This document shows, piece by piece, positions 1 through 9,101 of a stretch of 64,000 nucleotides of DNA. The stretch is from Marinomonas sp. SBI8L. GTDB lineage: Bacteria; Pseudomonadota; Gammaproteobacteria; Pseudomonadales; Marinomonadaceae. Both the position numbers and the translations under genes were made by a program. The stretch covers positions 62,001 through 126,000 of the forward strand of contig NZ_JSEO01000013.1 of assembly GCF_001624705.1 (NCBI RefSeq), given 5' to 3'. How positions within the stretch are numbered: position 1 is the first letter of the stretch; each line of letters starts with the position of its first letter. Below the pieces are notes generated by a model. The model did no database searches, was not told where the DNA came from, and saw only the letters and a program-made list of their open reading frames with translations.

Positions 1-1
1 T

Positions 2-103
2 ATCGGTGGTGTTGTATATGTGCCATATTCAAGCAGCTGGCAGTTTGACTTAGCAAAAGAAATGCAAGGCTCTGGTTTAACTGTTGACCTGAATAATATT
101 TGA
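2..103 (+). CDS. C-terminal end of an unidentified protein (5' truncated by window edge)
   Basis: An open frame runs from the window edge to a TGA at 101-103 and gives 33 residues ending in TVDLNNI. It is read in the only frame that stays open from base 2 to this stop. There is no visible motif, so I do not recognise the protein. No strong terminator follows directly. The reading is inferred from the open frame alone and could be chance, although the stretch VVYVPYSSSWQF looks like ordinary protein. Confidence 0.45.
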   Translation: MGGVVYVPYSSSWQFDLAKEMQGSGLTVDLNNI

Positions 104-633
104 TATCAGAGGTTTTTACATAGATCCTTTAAGAAAGAGTCTGGGGCTATTTTGAGGTTCGTATAACTGCGTCAGAGAAGGCTTCAGTCAATCTTTGTCC
201 ACTTAACGATGAGTAATCAATAAATATATGGACGCTCTTGTGTCGATAAGGAAATAGTTACTCACACTACTTTTTATTTATAATAATTAAGTGCTTTTGT
301 CTTATTAACCACTTTTGATTTTTACCCTTTTTTAAACTTGATAGGATTACAATAAGACACCGGCACCCAGACAAGTTGAATCGTTATTTAACCATGATCT
401 CGCATTTTTGAGTTTACTCAAAGATAAGGAGTTTAATAGGCTTTTTAGTTAACGGTAAATTCTGAATAAATCTTCAAAATACGTTTTATTACTATTGGAC
501 TTAAGGTGAGCACTGAAGAAGTAAATATCGGGTCTATTAGGTACTTACCTATATAAGAATCTTGGGTATCTATTAAAAAGCCGAACCTTTATCTGGTTCG
601 GCTTTTCTCGTGTTATAACTCATTAAAATAAGT
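104..633. other. 530-bp gene-poor intergenic region
   Basis: AT-rich stretch between the partial gene and the acyl-CoA dehydrogenase. I see no open frame of useful length with a ribosome binding site on either strand, no tRNA-like fold and no copy of the 263-bp repeat. The only clear structure is the terminator hairpin at its right end (576-606). Confidence 0.5.
576..606. terminator. Bidirectional rho-independent terminator
   Basis: A 12-bp perfect stem (AAAAGCCGAACC paired with GGTTCGGCTTTT) with a 7-nt loop has A and T runs on the two sides. It sits just past the stop of the minus-strand acyl-CoA dehydrogenase gene and would end that transcript. It could also stop rightward transcription. 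Confidence 0.85.
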
Positions 634-2457
634 TTAAAACCAATCGTCCTGCATGGCTAAGCAAGTATCATCATTGGCTTGTAGGAGTTTGGCTTGATGT
701 TCTATTTCAGGTAACTCCCAACGAATATAGTATTGTGCTGCTTGTAGTTTACCTTGATAGAAATGCTCATCTGCTTCGTGCGGTTTGAGGTCAAGGGCTT
801 GCTGTGCGAGTACCGCTTGTTTAAGCCATACCCAGCTCACTAGTACTCGACCAAACATGTCTAAATAGAGGTTGGCGTTGGCAAGGCCTAGATCGATTTT
901 GCCTTTGCCTAGGGTCATCATCAACATCATGGTGGTATTGTCTAAGGTTTTCAGTGCGGCTTTTAGTGCGTCTGCAAACTCGCGAATACGACCTTCTTGC
1001 AGGTTCACATCTTGCTTAATGGTTTTGAGTATCTTCTTCATTTCTTTTGACATGGCTTGATAGCCCGCCATGTCTTTCATGGGCACTTTACGAGCCAATA
1101 GGTCTAACCCATGGATACCATCTGTGCCTTCGTGGATAGCATTTAGGCGGTTGTCACGATAGTACTGCTCAACTGGGTATTCACGGATATAGCCTGAGCC
1201 ACCTAAAATTTGTATCGCTAGTTCATTGGCTTTTAAACCGTATTTAGATGGGAAGCTTTTTACGATAGGTGTGATGAGGTCCAATAGGGTAAAGGCGGCT
1301 TTTCTGTCTTCTTCTGTTGCCCCTGTTTGGCTATCTTCAAACAAAGAGGAAGCGTATAAGCATAATGCGAGAGAGCCTTCTGAGTAGGCTTTTTGTGCCA
1401 GTAGCATACGACGTACATCCGCATGCTCGACAATATTTACTTGCTTGCTGGTAGGGTCTCTGTCTGTTGGTGGACGACCTTGTGGTCGGTTACGAGCATA
1501 TTCTAGAGAGTAGTTATAACCTTGATAGCCTAATAAACTCGCGCCTGAACCCACACTGATGCGAGCTTCGTTCATCAGCTGGAACATATAACTCAGGCCT
1601 TTATTTTCTTCGCCCACTAGATAGCCGACAGCACCGTCTTTTTCACCAAAATTAAGCACGGTAGAAGTGGCATTTTTGTAGCCCATTTTATGCAGTAAGC
1701 CTGCTAGAGCCACATCGTTACGCTCACCCAGACTTCCATCTTCATTGATGAGTACTTTAGGGCAGATAAACATGGAAATGCCTTTTGTGCCCGCTGGCGC
1801 ACCTTCAACTCGGGCAAGAACCATATGTATGATGTTATCGGTGAGAGATTGATCGCCCCCAGTAATAAACATCTTCTGACCAAAGATGCGATAAGTGCCA
1901 TCCGCTTGTGGTTTAGCGCTGGTGGTAATGTCCGCAAGAGCTGAGCCTTGGCCAGGCTCTGTCAGTGCCATAGTGCCTGCAAAGCGGCCATCCATCATAG
2001 GCGGTAAGTAGGTTGCTTTGTGCTCGTCACTAGCAAAACTACGCACTAGGTTAGCAGCACCAAGGGTTAAAAAAGGATACACGGTAGTAGAAGGATTGGC
2101 AGCCGTAATATAGCCCATGGCCGCGCGCAGAATAATCTCTGGCATTTGCGAGCCGCCTTCTTCAAAGTCATAAGCGGCACCTAAAAAGCCTGCCTCAGCA
2201 TAAGCATCCCAAGCCGCTTGCGTCTCAGGAATCAGGTGGACTTTCTCTCCATCAAAGCTAGGTTCGTTCTCATCGCCTTTGCTGTTGTGATTAGCAAAGT
2301 ATTTTTGCGCTATGGTTTTTGCTGTGTCTAATGTGGTGTTAAAGATTTCTCGTGAGTGCTCTTGATACCTAGGTCGTTCCAGTAATGCTTGGGTATCCAG
2401 AAATTCGTAGAGTAAAAATTCAATATCACGATCATCGATTAATTTAACGTCAGACAT
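634..2457 (-). CDS. Acyl-CoA dehydrogenase, long C-terminal-extended type
   Basis: This 607-residue flavoenzyme catalyses alpha,beta-dehydrogenation of an acyl-CoA, the first step of beta-oxidation. The sequence shows the usual order: an N-terminal helical domain, a middle beta domain with ALTEPGQGSA and the KMFITGGDQ stretch near residues 165-205, and a C-terminal helical domain containing QILGGSGYIREYPVEQYYRD. The segment AIHEGTDGIHGLDLL has the Glu position expected for the catalytic base. The roughly 130-residue C-terminal extension matches the ~600-residue class of bacterial acyl-CoA dehydrogenases (acyl-CoA_dh_C family). It appears monocistronic, with a terminator right after the stop. 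The exact chain-length preference cannot be read from sequence. Confidence 0.9.
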   Translation of the reverse strand: MSDVKLIDDRDIEFLLYEFLDTQALLERPRYQEHSREIFNTTLDTAKTIAQKYFANHNSKGDENEPSFDGEKVHLIPETQAAWDAYAEAGFLGAAYDFEEGGSQMPEIILRAAMGYITAANPSTTVYPFLTLGAANLVRSFASDEHKATYLPPMMDGRFAGTMALTEPGQGSALADITTSAKPQADGTYRIFGQKMFITGGDQSLTDNIIHMVLARVEGAPAGTKGISMFICPKVLINEDGSLGERNDVALAGLLHKMGYKNATSTVLNFGEKDGAVGYLVGEENKGLSYMFQLMNEARISVGSGASLLGYQGYNYSLEYARNRPQGRPPTDRDPTSKQVNIVEHADVRRMLLAQKAYSEGSLALCLYASSLFEDSQTGATEEDRKAAFTLLDLITPIVKSFPSKYGLKANELAIQILGGSGYIREYPVEQYYRDNRLNAIHEGTDGIHGLDLLARKVPMKDMAGYQAMSKEMKKILKTIKQDVNLQEGRIREFADALKAALKTLDNTTMMLMMTLGKGKIDLGLANANLYLDMFGRVLVSWVWLKQAVLAQQALDLKPHEADEHFYQGKLQAAQYYIRWELPEIEHQAKLLQANDDTCLAMQDDWF

Positions 2458-2644
2458 AGCGCTTCCTTTTGAATAGGTTAAATGTGTTTTTGTTATTATT
2501 TTTAATTTTATTATTACCTCACATCATATGATGAAGCTAGGCACTATAGCTAGTACCTAGTTTAAAAAGAGAGGCGCTCGTTGGCGCAAGGGCGATACAT
2601 GTTTGCTTAGCTTGCAGGACTTCATTTAACTTTAATCGCTAGCT

Positions 2645-3673
2645 TTATAAAAAGTGACCAAGGGTTAAGCCCACTAAGATTGATGCGCTTATCGCCAAAA
2701 CAAGGTAAAGAAAAAACACTTCTTTTTTAACTAAAGCAAACACGGGAATTGCAGCCCAGGCGCTGGTGATACCGCCTGCCACTAAAAAAGTTAAGGCGGC
2801 ATCAGGTCGCATTCCGGCATCCATTAAACTGCGAATCAAAGGCAATGCGGCATAACCATCTAGATAAATAGGAGCACCGATTAAGGCCGCTAACGGCACA
2901 GCCCAAACATTATCAGCACCAAATAAGCTTGGTAGCCAATCTAATGGCACAAATTGATTAATATAATATTCGGCGATGAAAGCCAGCGAAAGCCAGATGA
3001 GCATTAACTTGCCTGTTGTCATCAAGGTATTAAAAAAGACTTTTACTCTGCTGGGCTCTTGCCAAAATCGCCATAAAACAGGGCTGTCACTGTGACAACC
3101 TGAAGCATTACATTGTTTCTTATTCGTTGAATTCAAGTGGGTTTGCTTCATCGGATCAGACATAAAACCTAATTGGCAAAGTTTTAGGGTGATAAAGCCC
3201 CCAAAGAGACCAGCAAGGGCGGCACCTAAGGTTTTTGCTATGGCAAAGGACCAACCTAGCGTTGCGCCAGTTAGTGAGAGCATGGCTGGATCTGTAATTG
3301 GGGATGACAGCCAAAATGCCATGATAGGAGCCAGGGGTACTCCCGCTATTAATAGGCCTGCGATAAGGGGCAAGACTGTGGCGCCACAAACAGGAGTGAG
3401 TGCGCCAATCACAGAAGACAGTATGATCATACTTGTCATTTTCCCTTCAAATCCTTTGACTAGAAGTCTTATGGCGTTACTGGCAGTCATGCTGGCACTG
3501 AGTAATAGACCTGCAAGCATCATAGGAAGGATACTAATGAAATTATTGGCGGCAAATTGGAGGGCGCCAAAAACGGTGTTCGGCGACAGGATTAGGGCAA
3601 TGGCGAAAAGGGTGATCACAGCAACTGGCTTTAAATCTATTCGCCTCATGGTGTGGCTGATGCGGCTTATCAT
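2645..3673 (-). CDS. Permease of the ArsP/YraQ (DUF318, PF03773) family
   Basis: This 342-residue integral membrane protein has about eight hydrophobic segments in two halves. A cytoplasmic loop rich in Cys and His (NKKQCNASGCHSD, about residues 165-180) separates the halves. Glycine- and proline-containing repeats such as LTPVCGATVLPLIAG and SSPITDPAMLSLTGA are typical of this permease family. Some members export organoarsenicals or other compounds, but the substrate here is unknown. A ribosome binding site AGGAAG lies about ten bases before the chosen ATG, favouring this start over the internal Met at residue 9. The gene is divergent from a LysR regulator 68 bp away, which may control it. 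Confidence 0.8.
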   Translation of the reverse strand: MISRISHTMRRIDLKPVAVITLFAIALILSPNTVFGALQFAANNFISILPMMLAGLLLSASMTASNAIRLLVKGFEGKMTSMIILSSVIGALTPVCGATVLPLIAGLLIAGVPLAPIMAFWLSSPITDPAMLSLTGATLGWSFAIAKTLGAALAGLFGGFITLKLCQLGFMSDPMKQTHLNSTNKKQCNASGCHSDSPVLWRFWQEPSRVKVFFNTLMTTGKLMLIWLSLAFIAEYYINQFVPLDWLPSLFGADNVWAVPLAALIGAPIYLDGYAALPLIRSLMDAGMRPDAALTFLVAGGITSAWAAIPVFALVKKEVFFLYLVLAISASILVGLTLGHFL

Positions 3674-3741
3674 TTTAAGTAACTTCCTAAATAGTGAGAT
3701 TGATAATTAGCTTATCTAGGTTATTATCATATTTAAAATGA

Positions 3742-4635
3742 ATGATTATTATGGCTGACATGAAAAATATCGAACGCTCACAGTTAGACAGTGATCTACT
3801 TAGAACTTTTGTTGCCATTGCCGAAACTGGCAATCTGACGCAGGCTGCAAATTACCTAAATCGCACCCAATCAGCGATCAGTGTTCAGGTGAAAAAACTG
3901 GAGGAGTCATTTTCAACCCAGCTGTTTTACCGACAGCCAAGAGGCATGTTGCTTACGGAGGAAGGTCATCGGCTTTTACCTGAAGCTCGTAAGTTGATTG
4001 CAGAGGTTAATCGAATCGCAGGCCTCTTTAGTAATAAACTGTCTGGCAGAATAGCTTTGGGTGTTCCCGATGATTGTGGTCTTGCTATCTTAGAATCCAG
4101 TTTACGTAACTTTTTAGCGCACAACCCAGATGTTGAGGTAAGTGTGAGATGTAGTTTGAGCTCTCAATTCCCCCAAGCAATTCAAGCGGGTGAGCTTGAT
4201 CTCGCTTTGTATCTGGCCTCTCCTGAAGAAGGGCAGGATGACATGCTTTGGCAAGAAGACAGTGTTTGGGTCGCCCATGAGTCGTTGCAGCTAGTTGATG
4301 GCCAAGCTGTGCCTCTGGCCGTTTATGATAGAGAATGCTGGTGGCGAGAGGCGGCGATCGATGCCCTTGAAGATATAAATCGTCCTTACAAGGTCACCTT
4401 TTCAAGTGAGAGTATTGCCGGAATCAAAACAGCGGTAAACGCCGGCATTGCGGTTGCTATGTTATCGGTTAACTCTGTTGAGCCTAATATGAGAATCTTA
4501 ACAGAGGTAGATGGTTTTCCACCTTTGCCTTCTTCTGCTATTGCTTTGTTACGACATACTAAGCAATCAGAATTGTGCAATGCCATGGAGAATTCAATTA
4601 GAGAAGCCCTGTCATTATCCAAGTTTGCGAGTTAA
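3742..4635 (+). CDS. LysR-family transcriptional regulator
   Basis: This 297-residue regulator has an N-terminal winged helix (about residues 15-75) with the typical LysR stretch TGNLTQAANYLNRTQSAISVQVKKLEE. A substrate-binding-like domain fills the remainder. The family usually activates a divergent gene in response to a small ligand; here that would be the ArsP/YraQ-type permease, 68 bp away. Three in-frame ATG codons lie at residues 1, 4 and 7, and none has a strong ribosome binding site, so the true start may be a few codons downstream. The ligand is unknown. Confidence 0.85.
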   Translation: MIIMADMKNIERSQLDSDLLRTFVAIAETGNLTQAANYLNRTQSAISVQVKKLEESFSTQLFYRQPRGMLLTEEGHRLLPEARKLIAEVNRIAGLFSNKLSGRIALGVPDDCGLAILESSLRNFLAHNPDVEVSVRCSLSSQFPQAIQAGELDLALYLASPEEGQDDMLWQEDSVWVAHESLQLVDGQAVPLAVYDRECWWREAAIDALEDINRPYKVTFSSESIAGIKTAVNAGIAVAMLSVNSVEPNMRILTEVDGFPPLPSSAIALLRHTKQSELCNAMENSIREALSLSKFAS

Positions 4636-4644
4636 TTCCAAGCA

Positions 4645-4674
4645 TAAAAAAAGGCCGATAAATCAGCCTTCTTT
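4645..4674. terminator. Terminator between convergent LysR gene and betA
   Basis: A short hairpin with AAGGC paired to GCCTT follows an A run and precedes a T-rich stretch. It lies between the ends of the convergent LysR gene and betA. The stem is interrupted by one mismatch and the loop is tight, so the call is moderate. Confidence 0.5.
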
Positions 4675-4689
4675 ACACAAACTAGAGGT

Positions 4690-6357
4690 TTACCTTTGGC
4701 TATTCTGCCAATCATCATGAATCCAGACAGGCACATCTTCACTTGGTAGTGGTGCTTTGTCGAGAATCATGTCAGCGGCTTTTTCAGCCACCATGATAGA
4801 AGGGCCGTTAAGGTTACCGTTCGTGATTGTCGGGAAGATTGAAGAATCTACCACTCTTAGTGAGTTAACTCCGCGTACTTCACAATTGGCATTGAGCACT
4901 GCCATAGGGTCTGAGTCAGCCCCCATTTTACATGTACAAGATGGGTGATAAGCACTTTCGACATTCTGTCTAACCCAGGCATCAATTTGCTCATCAGACT
5001 CAACTGCCATGCCTGGTTGAATTTCTTCACCACGAAACTCGGTTAGAGAATCCTGCTGAAGGATTTCACGGCTAAGACGGATAGTATCGCGCCAGTCTTG
5101 TCTGTCTTGCTCTGTGCTTAAATAGTTAAACACAATGCGAGGTTTGGCTTTAGGGTCGGCATTTTCAATCCAAACCTTACCGCGACTCTCTGGCTTGTTT
5201 GGCCCCACATGTACTTGGAAACCATGGCCATCAAACGCAGCTTGACCATCGTAACGCATAGCAGCAGGTAAGAAGTGATATTGAATATTTGGCCATTTAA
5301 GACCCGCACGAGAACGGATAAAAGCGCAAGATTCAAAGTGGTTGGTAGAACCCAAACCATCTTTAAATAGAATCCAGCGAGTACCTATCATGCCTTTGCT
5401 GATTAAACCTAACTTAGAGTTAAGAGAAACAGGCTGCTTACACTCATACTGGAAGTAAACTTCAAGGTGGTCTTGCAGGTTTTCACCCACACCAGGTAGT
5501 TCTTTGAAAAGCGGTACACCGGCTTTTTCTAAAACATCTTTTGGACCAATACCAGACAGTTGCAATAGTTGTGGTGAGCCAATAGAGCCAGCGCTTAAGA
5601 TGACTTCTTTACTTGCGTTCGCTACTTCGACTTTGCCATTCTTTTCGAACTGAATACCTGTTGCTGTATCCCCATCAAAGATCACTTTATGAGTTAGCAC
5701 ACCTGTACGTAATGTCAGGTTACTACGCTTCATGGCCGTTCTTAAATAAGCATTAGAAGTGGATGCACGCACACCATCTTTTACTGTCATATGCATAGGG
5801 CCGAAGCCTTCTTGACGGTAGCCATTGTAATCATCGGTACTGCCATAACCCGCATCAACCCCAGCATTGATAAAAGCTTGGTAGAGAGGGTTCATGCTCA
5901 TGTTGTTACCATTATTGGTGCCAACAGGGCCATTGCCACCACGATAAGTATCAGCCCCTTTTACCCAAGTTTCAGCACGCTTAAAGTAAGGTAGGCAGCT
6001 CTGGTAATCCCAACCTTGGGCACCATGTTCTTGCCATTCATCAAAGTCACACGCATGACCACGCACATACACCATGCCATTAATCGATGAACCGCCGCCT
6101 AGCACCTTGCCACGAGGGCAATGCATTTCACGGTTATCAACATAAGGTTCCTTATCTGTATGGAACTGCCATGCATATTTTTCTGTGTTCATAGGATAAG
6201 AAAGTGCAGTCGGCATTTGGATAAAAATGCTTTTATCAGAACCGCCCGCTTCTAGCAGTAGTACCTTATGCTCGCCCGATGCCGTTAGCCTGTCTGCTAA
6301 GACGCAACCTGCTGAGCCTGCACCGACTATGATGTAATCAAATGTTTCGTTTGCCAT
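4690..6357 (-). CDS. betA: Choline dehydrogenase
   Basis: This 555-residue GMC-family FAD oxidoreductase oxidises choline to betaine aldehyde, the first step of glycine betaine osmoprotectant synthesis, and is usually membrane-associated. The N-terminus has the ADP-binding fingerprint [19 protein letters not shown]. It is followed by the GMC signature region [19 protein letters not shown] (about residues 84-102), the second signature [17 protein letters not shown] near residue 255, and a C-terminal active-site region [11 protein letters not shown] with the family His. Length agrees with E. coli BetA (556 residues). It lies 85 bp downstream of betB on the same strand and is probably cotranscribed. 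Confidence 0.93.
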   Translation of the reverse strand: MANETFDYIIVGAGSAGCVLADRLTASGEHKVLLLEAGGSDKSIFIQMPTALSYPMNTEKYAWQFHTDKEPYVDNREMHCPRGKVLGGGSSINGMVYVRGHACDFDEWQEHGAQGWDYQSCLPYFKRAETWVKGADTYRGGNGPVGTNNGNNMSMNPLYQAFINAGVDAGYGSTDDYNGYRQEGFGPMHMTVKDGVRASTSNAYLRTAMKRSNLTLRTGVLTHKVIFDGDTATGIQFEKNGKVEVANASKEVILSAGSIGSPQLLQLSGIGPKDVLEKAGVPLFKELPGVGENLQDHLEVYFQYECKQPVSLNSKLGLISKGMIGTRWILFKDGLGSTNHFESCAFIRSRAGLKWPNIQYHFLPAAMRYDGQAAFDGHGFQVHVGPNKPESRGKVWIENADPKAKPRIVFNYLSTEQDRQDWRDTIRLSREILQQDSLTEFRGEEIQPGMAVESDEQIDAWVRQNVESAYHPSCTCKMGADSDPMAVLNANCEVRGVNSLRVVDSSIFPTITNGNLNGPSIMVAEKAADMILDKAPLPSEDVPVWIHDDWQNSQR

Positions 6358-6442
6358 GCTTTAACCTACTTGCATTCATCCTGCTAGATGAGTGCATACT
6401 AATTCTTTTGGGACTCGAAAAGAGAATGAATCTGTTTATTTC

Positions 6443-7900
6443 TTAGTACGGAGACTCTATGTCTTCTAAAGTGACATACACACTCTTAACTTGAGTGTAA
6501 TGATGCAATGTTTCTACACCATTTTCACGGCCAATCCCTGATTCTTTATAACCACCTACAGGCATTTCAGCAGGTGACGCACCCCAGTTATTGATCCAGC
6601 AAATCCCCGCTTCTAGTTGCGCAATAACACGGTGAGCACGGCTAAAGTCTTTAGTAAAGACACCAGCAGCCAAACCAAACTTAGTATCGTTTGCGCGAGC
6701 GATGACTTCGTCTTCATCTTTAAAGGATAAAACAGACATAACAGGGCCAAAGATCTCATCTTTAACTTGTGGCATATCATCTGTGCAATCAACAAATACA
6801 GTCGGCGCAACAAAAGCACCTTTCTCTAAGCCGTTTTCAGTCACTTGATGGCCACCGCAAAGCAAGGTTGCACCCGCATCTTTAGCTGCATCAATAAAGC
6901 CTAGCACCTTATGCATGTGATCTTTTGAAATCAAAGCGCCCACTTGAGTGTCTAAGTCTTGTGGATCGCCAACGATCATTTTTTCTGTGCGTTCTTTCAG
7001 CTCAGCTTTGAACGCTTCCATCATATCTTCGTGAACAAAGACACGAGTACCATTAGTACAAACTTCACCTTGGGTGTAGAAGTTCGCCAGCATAGCACCA
7101 GAAACGGCCACATCTACCGCAGTGTCTGGGAAGATAATCATAGGTGATTTGCCACCGAGTTCCATGGTCACTTGCTTAAGTGTTTGTGCCGCAGAAGTCA
7201 TCACTTTTTTACCTGTGCCACATTCACCTGTGAAAGACACTTTGGCAATGCCAGGGTGAGCGGTAATAAGTTGACCTGTTCTCGCATCCCCTTGAAGTAC
7301 GTTAAATACGCCATCTGGCAAACCAGCTTGAGTATAGATTTCTGCGAGCTTAAGGGCTGTTAAAGGCGTTTCTTCAGAAGGTTTGAAAATCATCGCATTA
7401 CCCGCCGCAAGAGCAGGACCTGATTTCCAGCAAGCTATTTGAATTGGGTAGTTCCAAGCGCCAATACCGGCACACACACCTAATGCTTCACGGCGAGTGT
7501 AGTAAAAGTTACCATCGCCAAGGTCTTGGTATTCACCTTGGATCTTGTCGCAAAGACCAGCGTAATATTCGATCACATCTGCGCCACTTAGAATATCAAC
7601 ACAGTTTGCTTCTTGCATTGGCTTACCTGTGTCTAGCACTTCTAGCTTAGCCAACTCTTCGTTATTTTCACGTAACAGCTCAGCAGCACGTTTTAGAATA
7701 CGACCACGTTCTACAGCACTCATCGCCGCCCAAACTTTTTGGCCCGCTTTTGCTGATTCAACGGCGGCCTCAAGCTCAGCAGCTAAAGCAAGTTCGACAC
7801 TAGCAATAACTTCGCCAGTGGCAGGATTAATCGTATCGAAAGTTTCGCCACTGGTAGAGGCTTGATACTGTCCGTGAATATACTGTTGTTGAGTTGTCAT
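6443..7900 (-). CDS. betB: Betaine aldehyde dehydrogenase
   Basis: This 485-residue NAD(P)-dependent aldehyde dehydrogenase converts betaine aldehyde to glycine betaine. The family's catalytic Glu lies in [10 protein letters not shown] and the nucleophilic Cys in [14 protein letters not shown]. The cofactor-binding stretch [14 protein letters not shown] and the C-terminal [25 protein letters not shown] also fit BetB closely. It is the first gene of a betB-betA unit. The usual partners betI and betT are not in this window. A perfect 10-bp inverted repeat 83 bp upstream (7983-8008) is a good candidate operator. The ATG is preceded by an AGGAG-type site. Confidence 0.94.
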   Translation of the reverse strand: MTTQQQYIHGQYQASTSGETFDTINPATGEVIASVELALAAELEAAVESAKAGQKVWAAMSAVERGRILKRAAELLRENNEELAKLEVLDTGKPMQEANCVDILSGADVIEYYAGLCDKIQGEYQDLGDGNFYYTRREALGVCAGIGAWNYPIQIACWKSGPALAAGNAMIFKPSEETPLTALKLAEIYTQAGLPDGVFNVLQGDARTGQLITAHPGIAKVSFTGECGTGKKVMTSAAQTLKQVTMELGGKSPMIIFPDTAVDVAVSGAMLANFYTQGEVCTNGTRVFVHEDMMEAFKAELKERTEKMIVGDPQDLDTQVGALISKDHMHKVLGFIDAAKDAGATLLCGGHQVTENGLEKGAFVAPTVFVDCTDDMPQVKDEIFGPVMSVLSFKDEDEVIARANDTKFGLAAGVFTKDFSRAHRVIAQLEAGICWINNWGASPAEMPVGGYKESGIGRENGVETLHHYTQVKSVYVTLEDIESPY

Positions 7901-7982
7901 AAAAATCTCCTGACGAAGTTTTGCGAGTCGACAAAAATAAGGTTGATACGCTTTAGTTTGGACTATTATTAAGATAAAAGTC

Positions 7983-8008
7983 TTTTATTAAACGCTCATT
8001 TAATAAAA
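7983..8008. promoter_or_regulatory. Perfect inverted repeat upstream of betB, candidate BetI-type operator
   Basis: TTTTATTAAA and its exact reverse complement TTTAATAAAA are separated by the six bases CGCTCA, centred about 95 bp upstream of the betB start. TetR-family BetI repressors bind palindromes in bet promoters, so a regulatory role is plausible. No betI gene is present here and the site is not an exact match to the E. coli operator as I remember it. Confidence 0.45.
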
Positions 8009-8125
8009 ACATTGTACACGGTTTTTTGCGTTAGGTAAGTCCCGCATGAAAATCCAGTTTAAATCTTGGTGTTAATAGCTAAGCTTAGGTCGTAAATTTG
8101 TCATTCAGATTAACCTTTTAAGGGC

Positions 8126-8161
8126 AAAAAAAAACCACCTCTTAATTGGTTAAAAGGTGGT
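8126..8161 (-). terminator. Minus-strand terminator, displaced from its gene by a repeat element
   Basis: The stem ACCACCT/AGGTGGT (8134-8140 and 8155-8161) is followed on the minus strand by nine T residues, a textbook intrinsic terminator. The nearest upstream minus-strand gene is the CBM48 protein at 8503-8808. Between them lies the 263-bp repeat, so the element apparently inserted between gene and terminator. Confidence 0.75.
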
Positions 8162-8211
8162 CTCTAAATATGTATTCTTAGGCGACTAAGAGGCAAACTT
8201 GCTTGGCTTAA

Positions 8212-8474
8212 GGAACCTGCGAACAAGTCACCTCTTCTCAGTCTTTTCAGAAAAAACGTCAAGCAAGGCGTCACTTTGACGTAATGTAGGCACCTTTCGA
8301 AAAGGGACAACACAGGGTGGCGCTTTTTCTGAAAGACCCGAAGGGCGTGGCCTAAAAGCCCTATCTTTAAGTTAAGGGCCTTATCAATAGAATAACTATT
8401 AAGTTACGCCCCTCGCCATAAATCTATGCACTTTTATCCACACGCTGAGGCGGGAGGACTTATTCGCAGGTTCC
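8212..8474 (+). mobile_element. MITE copy 1 (263 bp, IS5-like ends, TTAA duplication)
   Basis: This non-coding element begins GGAACCTGCGAACAAGTC and ends with the near inverse GACTTATTCGCAGGTTCC. It is flanked by TTAA at 8208-8211 and 8475-8478. It shares most bases with copies at 10305 and 34324 and has the same length. It contains no transposase frame. IS5-group elements have ends of the GGAAGGTGCGAA type and duplicate YTAR targets, so mobilisation by an IS5-like transposase is inferred. This copy is the most diverged of the three. Confidence 0.85.
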
Positions 8475-8502
8475 TTAATGTGTAGTTAAGCCAATTTATG
8501 CG

Positions 8503-8808
8503 TTAGACATGAACAACGCAGTTGGATTCATGGCTGACTTGGCTGGCGACATAGTCATCTGCCTTGTCATCATTAATCCAAATATTACCGTCTATCAGAT
8601 AACGAAATTGGTAGGTCTGATCAATAGCCAAATCTAAAGTAGAGGCAAAGACGCCTGACTTTTGTTTGCGCATCGGAGTGGCAGCCACATCCCAATTATT
8701 AAACTCACCCACTAGCATTATGCTTTTTGCATCAGCTACTTGCTCTTTACTTAGGGCGAATTTTACTTTGCAAACAGGCTTACTTTTTAAATATTTTTTT
8801 TCAATCAT
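8503..8808 (-). CDS. Small stand-alone CBM48 / isoamylase-N-like glycogen-binding protein
   Basis: This 101-residue protein is made almost entirely of one early-set beta domain. Signature elements are IMLVGEFNNWD (about residues 30-40), ATPMRKQKSGVF and YQFRYLIDGNIWINDDKADDY, as in CBM48 domains of glycogen-branching enzymes and AMPK beta subunits. The start was moved to the Met of MIEKKYL because GGAG lies six bases before it; the upstream Met codons lack a site. No catalytic domain is attached and no glycogen gene is nearby, so its role, perhaps binding glycogen or targeting a partner to it, is open. Confidence 0.75.
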   Translation of the reverse strand: MIEKKYLKSKPVCKVKFALSKEQVADAKSIMLVGEFNNWDVAATPMRKQKSGVFASTLDLAIDQTYQFRYLIDGNIWINDDKADDYVASQVSHESNCVVHV

Positions 8809-9060
8809 GCTTAACTCCATGTCGTGACAAAACAAGAAATACCTTGATTCTTTACTGCAATTCTCGCGCCAGATAAAGGCAATCCTTACTTATGTTATCT
8901 AGCCTATGTGACAGATAAGGGACAATATTATGATAGCGGGGAATTGCTAATAGAAAAGTAGGCTTGCACTTTTTTCTTAGGTAAAAGAAATGGAAAAAAC
9001 TGGGGCAAAAAGGCAGAGCTTTAGTTTTATTGCCCACAAATAAGGCAAAGACTTTAACAA

Positions 9061-9095
9061 AAAATCATTGGCTAGCCGTTGGGACTAGCCAATGA
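9061..9095 (-). terminator. Terminator of the BASS symporter gene
   Basis: An 11-bp perfect stem (TCATTGGCTAG paired with CTAGCCAATGA) is followed on the minus strand by a T run. It lies just beyond the stop of the minus-strand symporter gene. Confidence 0.8.
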
Positions 9096-9101
9096 TAAAT
9101 A

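Noticed and set aside
8852-9037. A 61-codon minus-strand frame between the CBM48 and BASS genes
   Set aside because: Composition is rich in Phe, Lys and Cys without a family pattern, there is no ribosome binding site, and it sits in AT-rich intergenic DNA.
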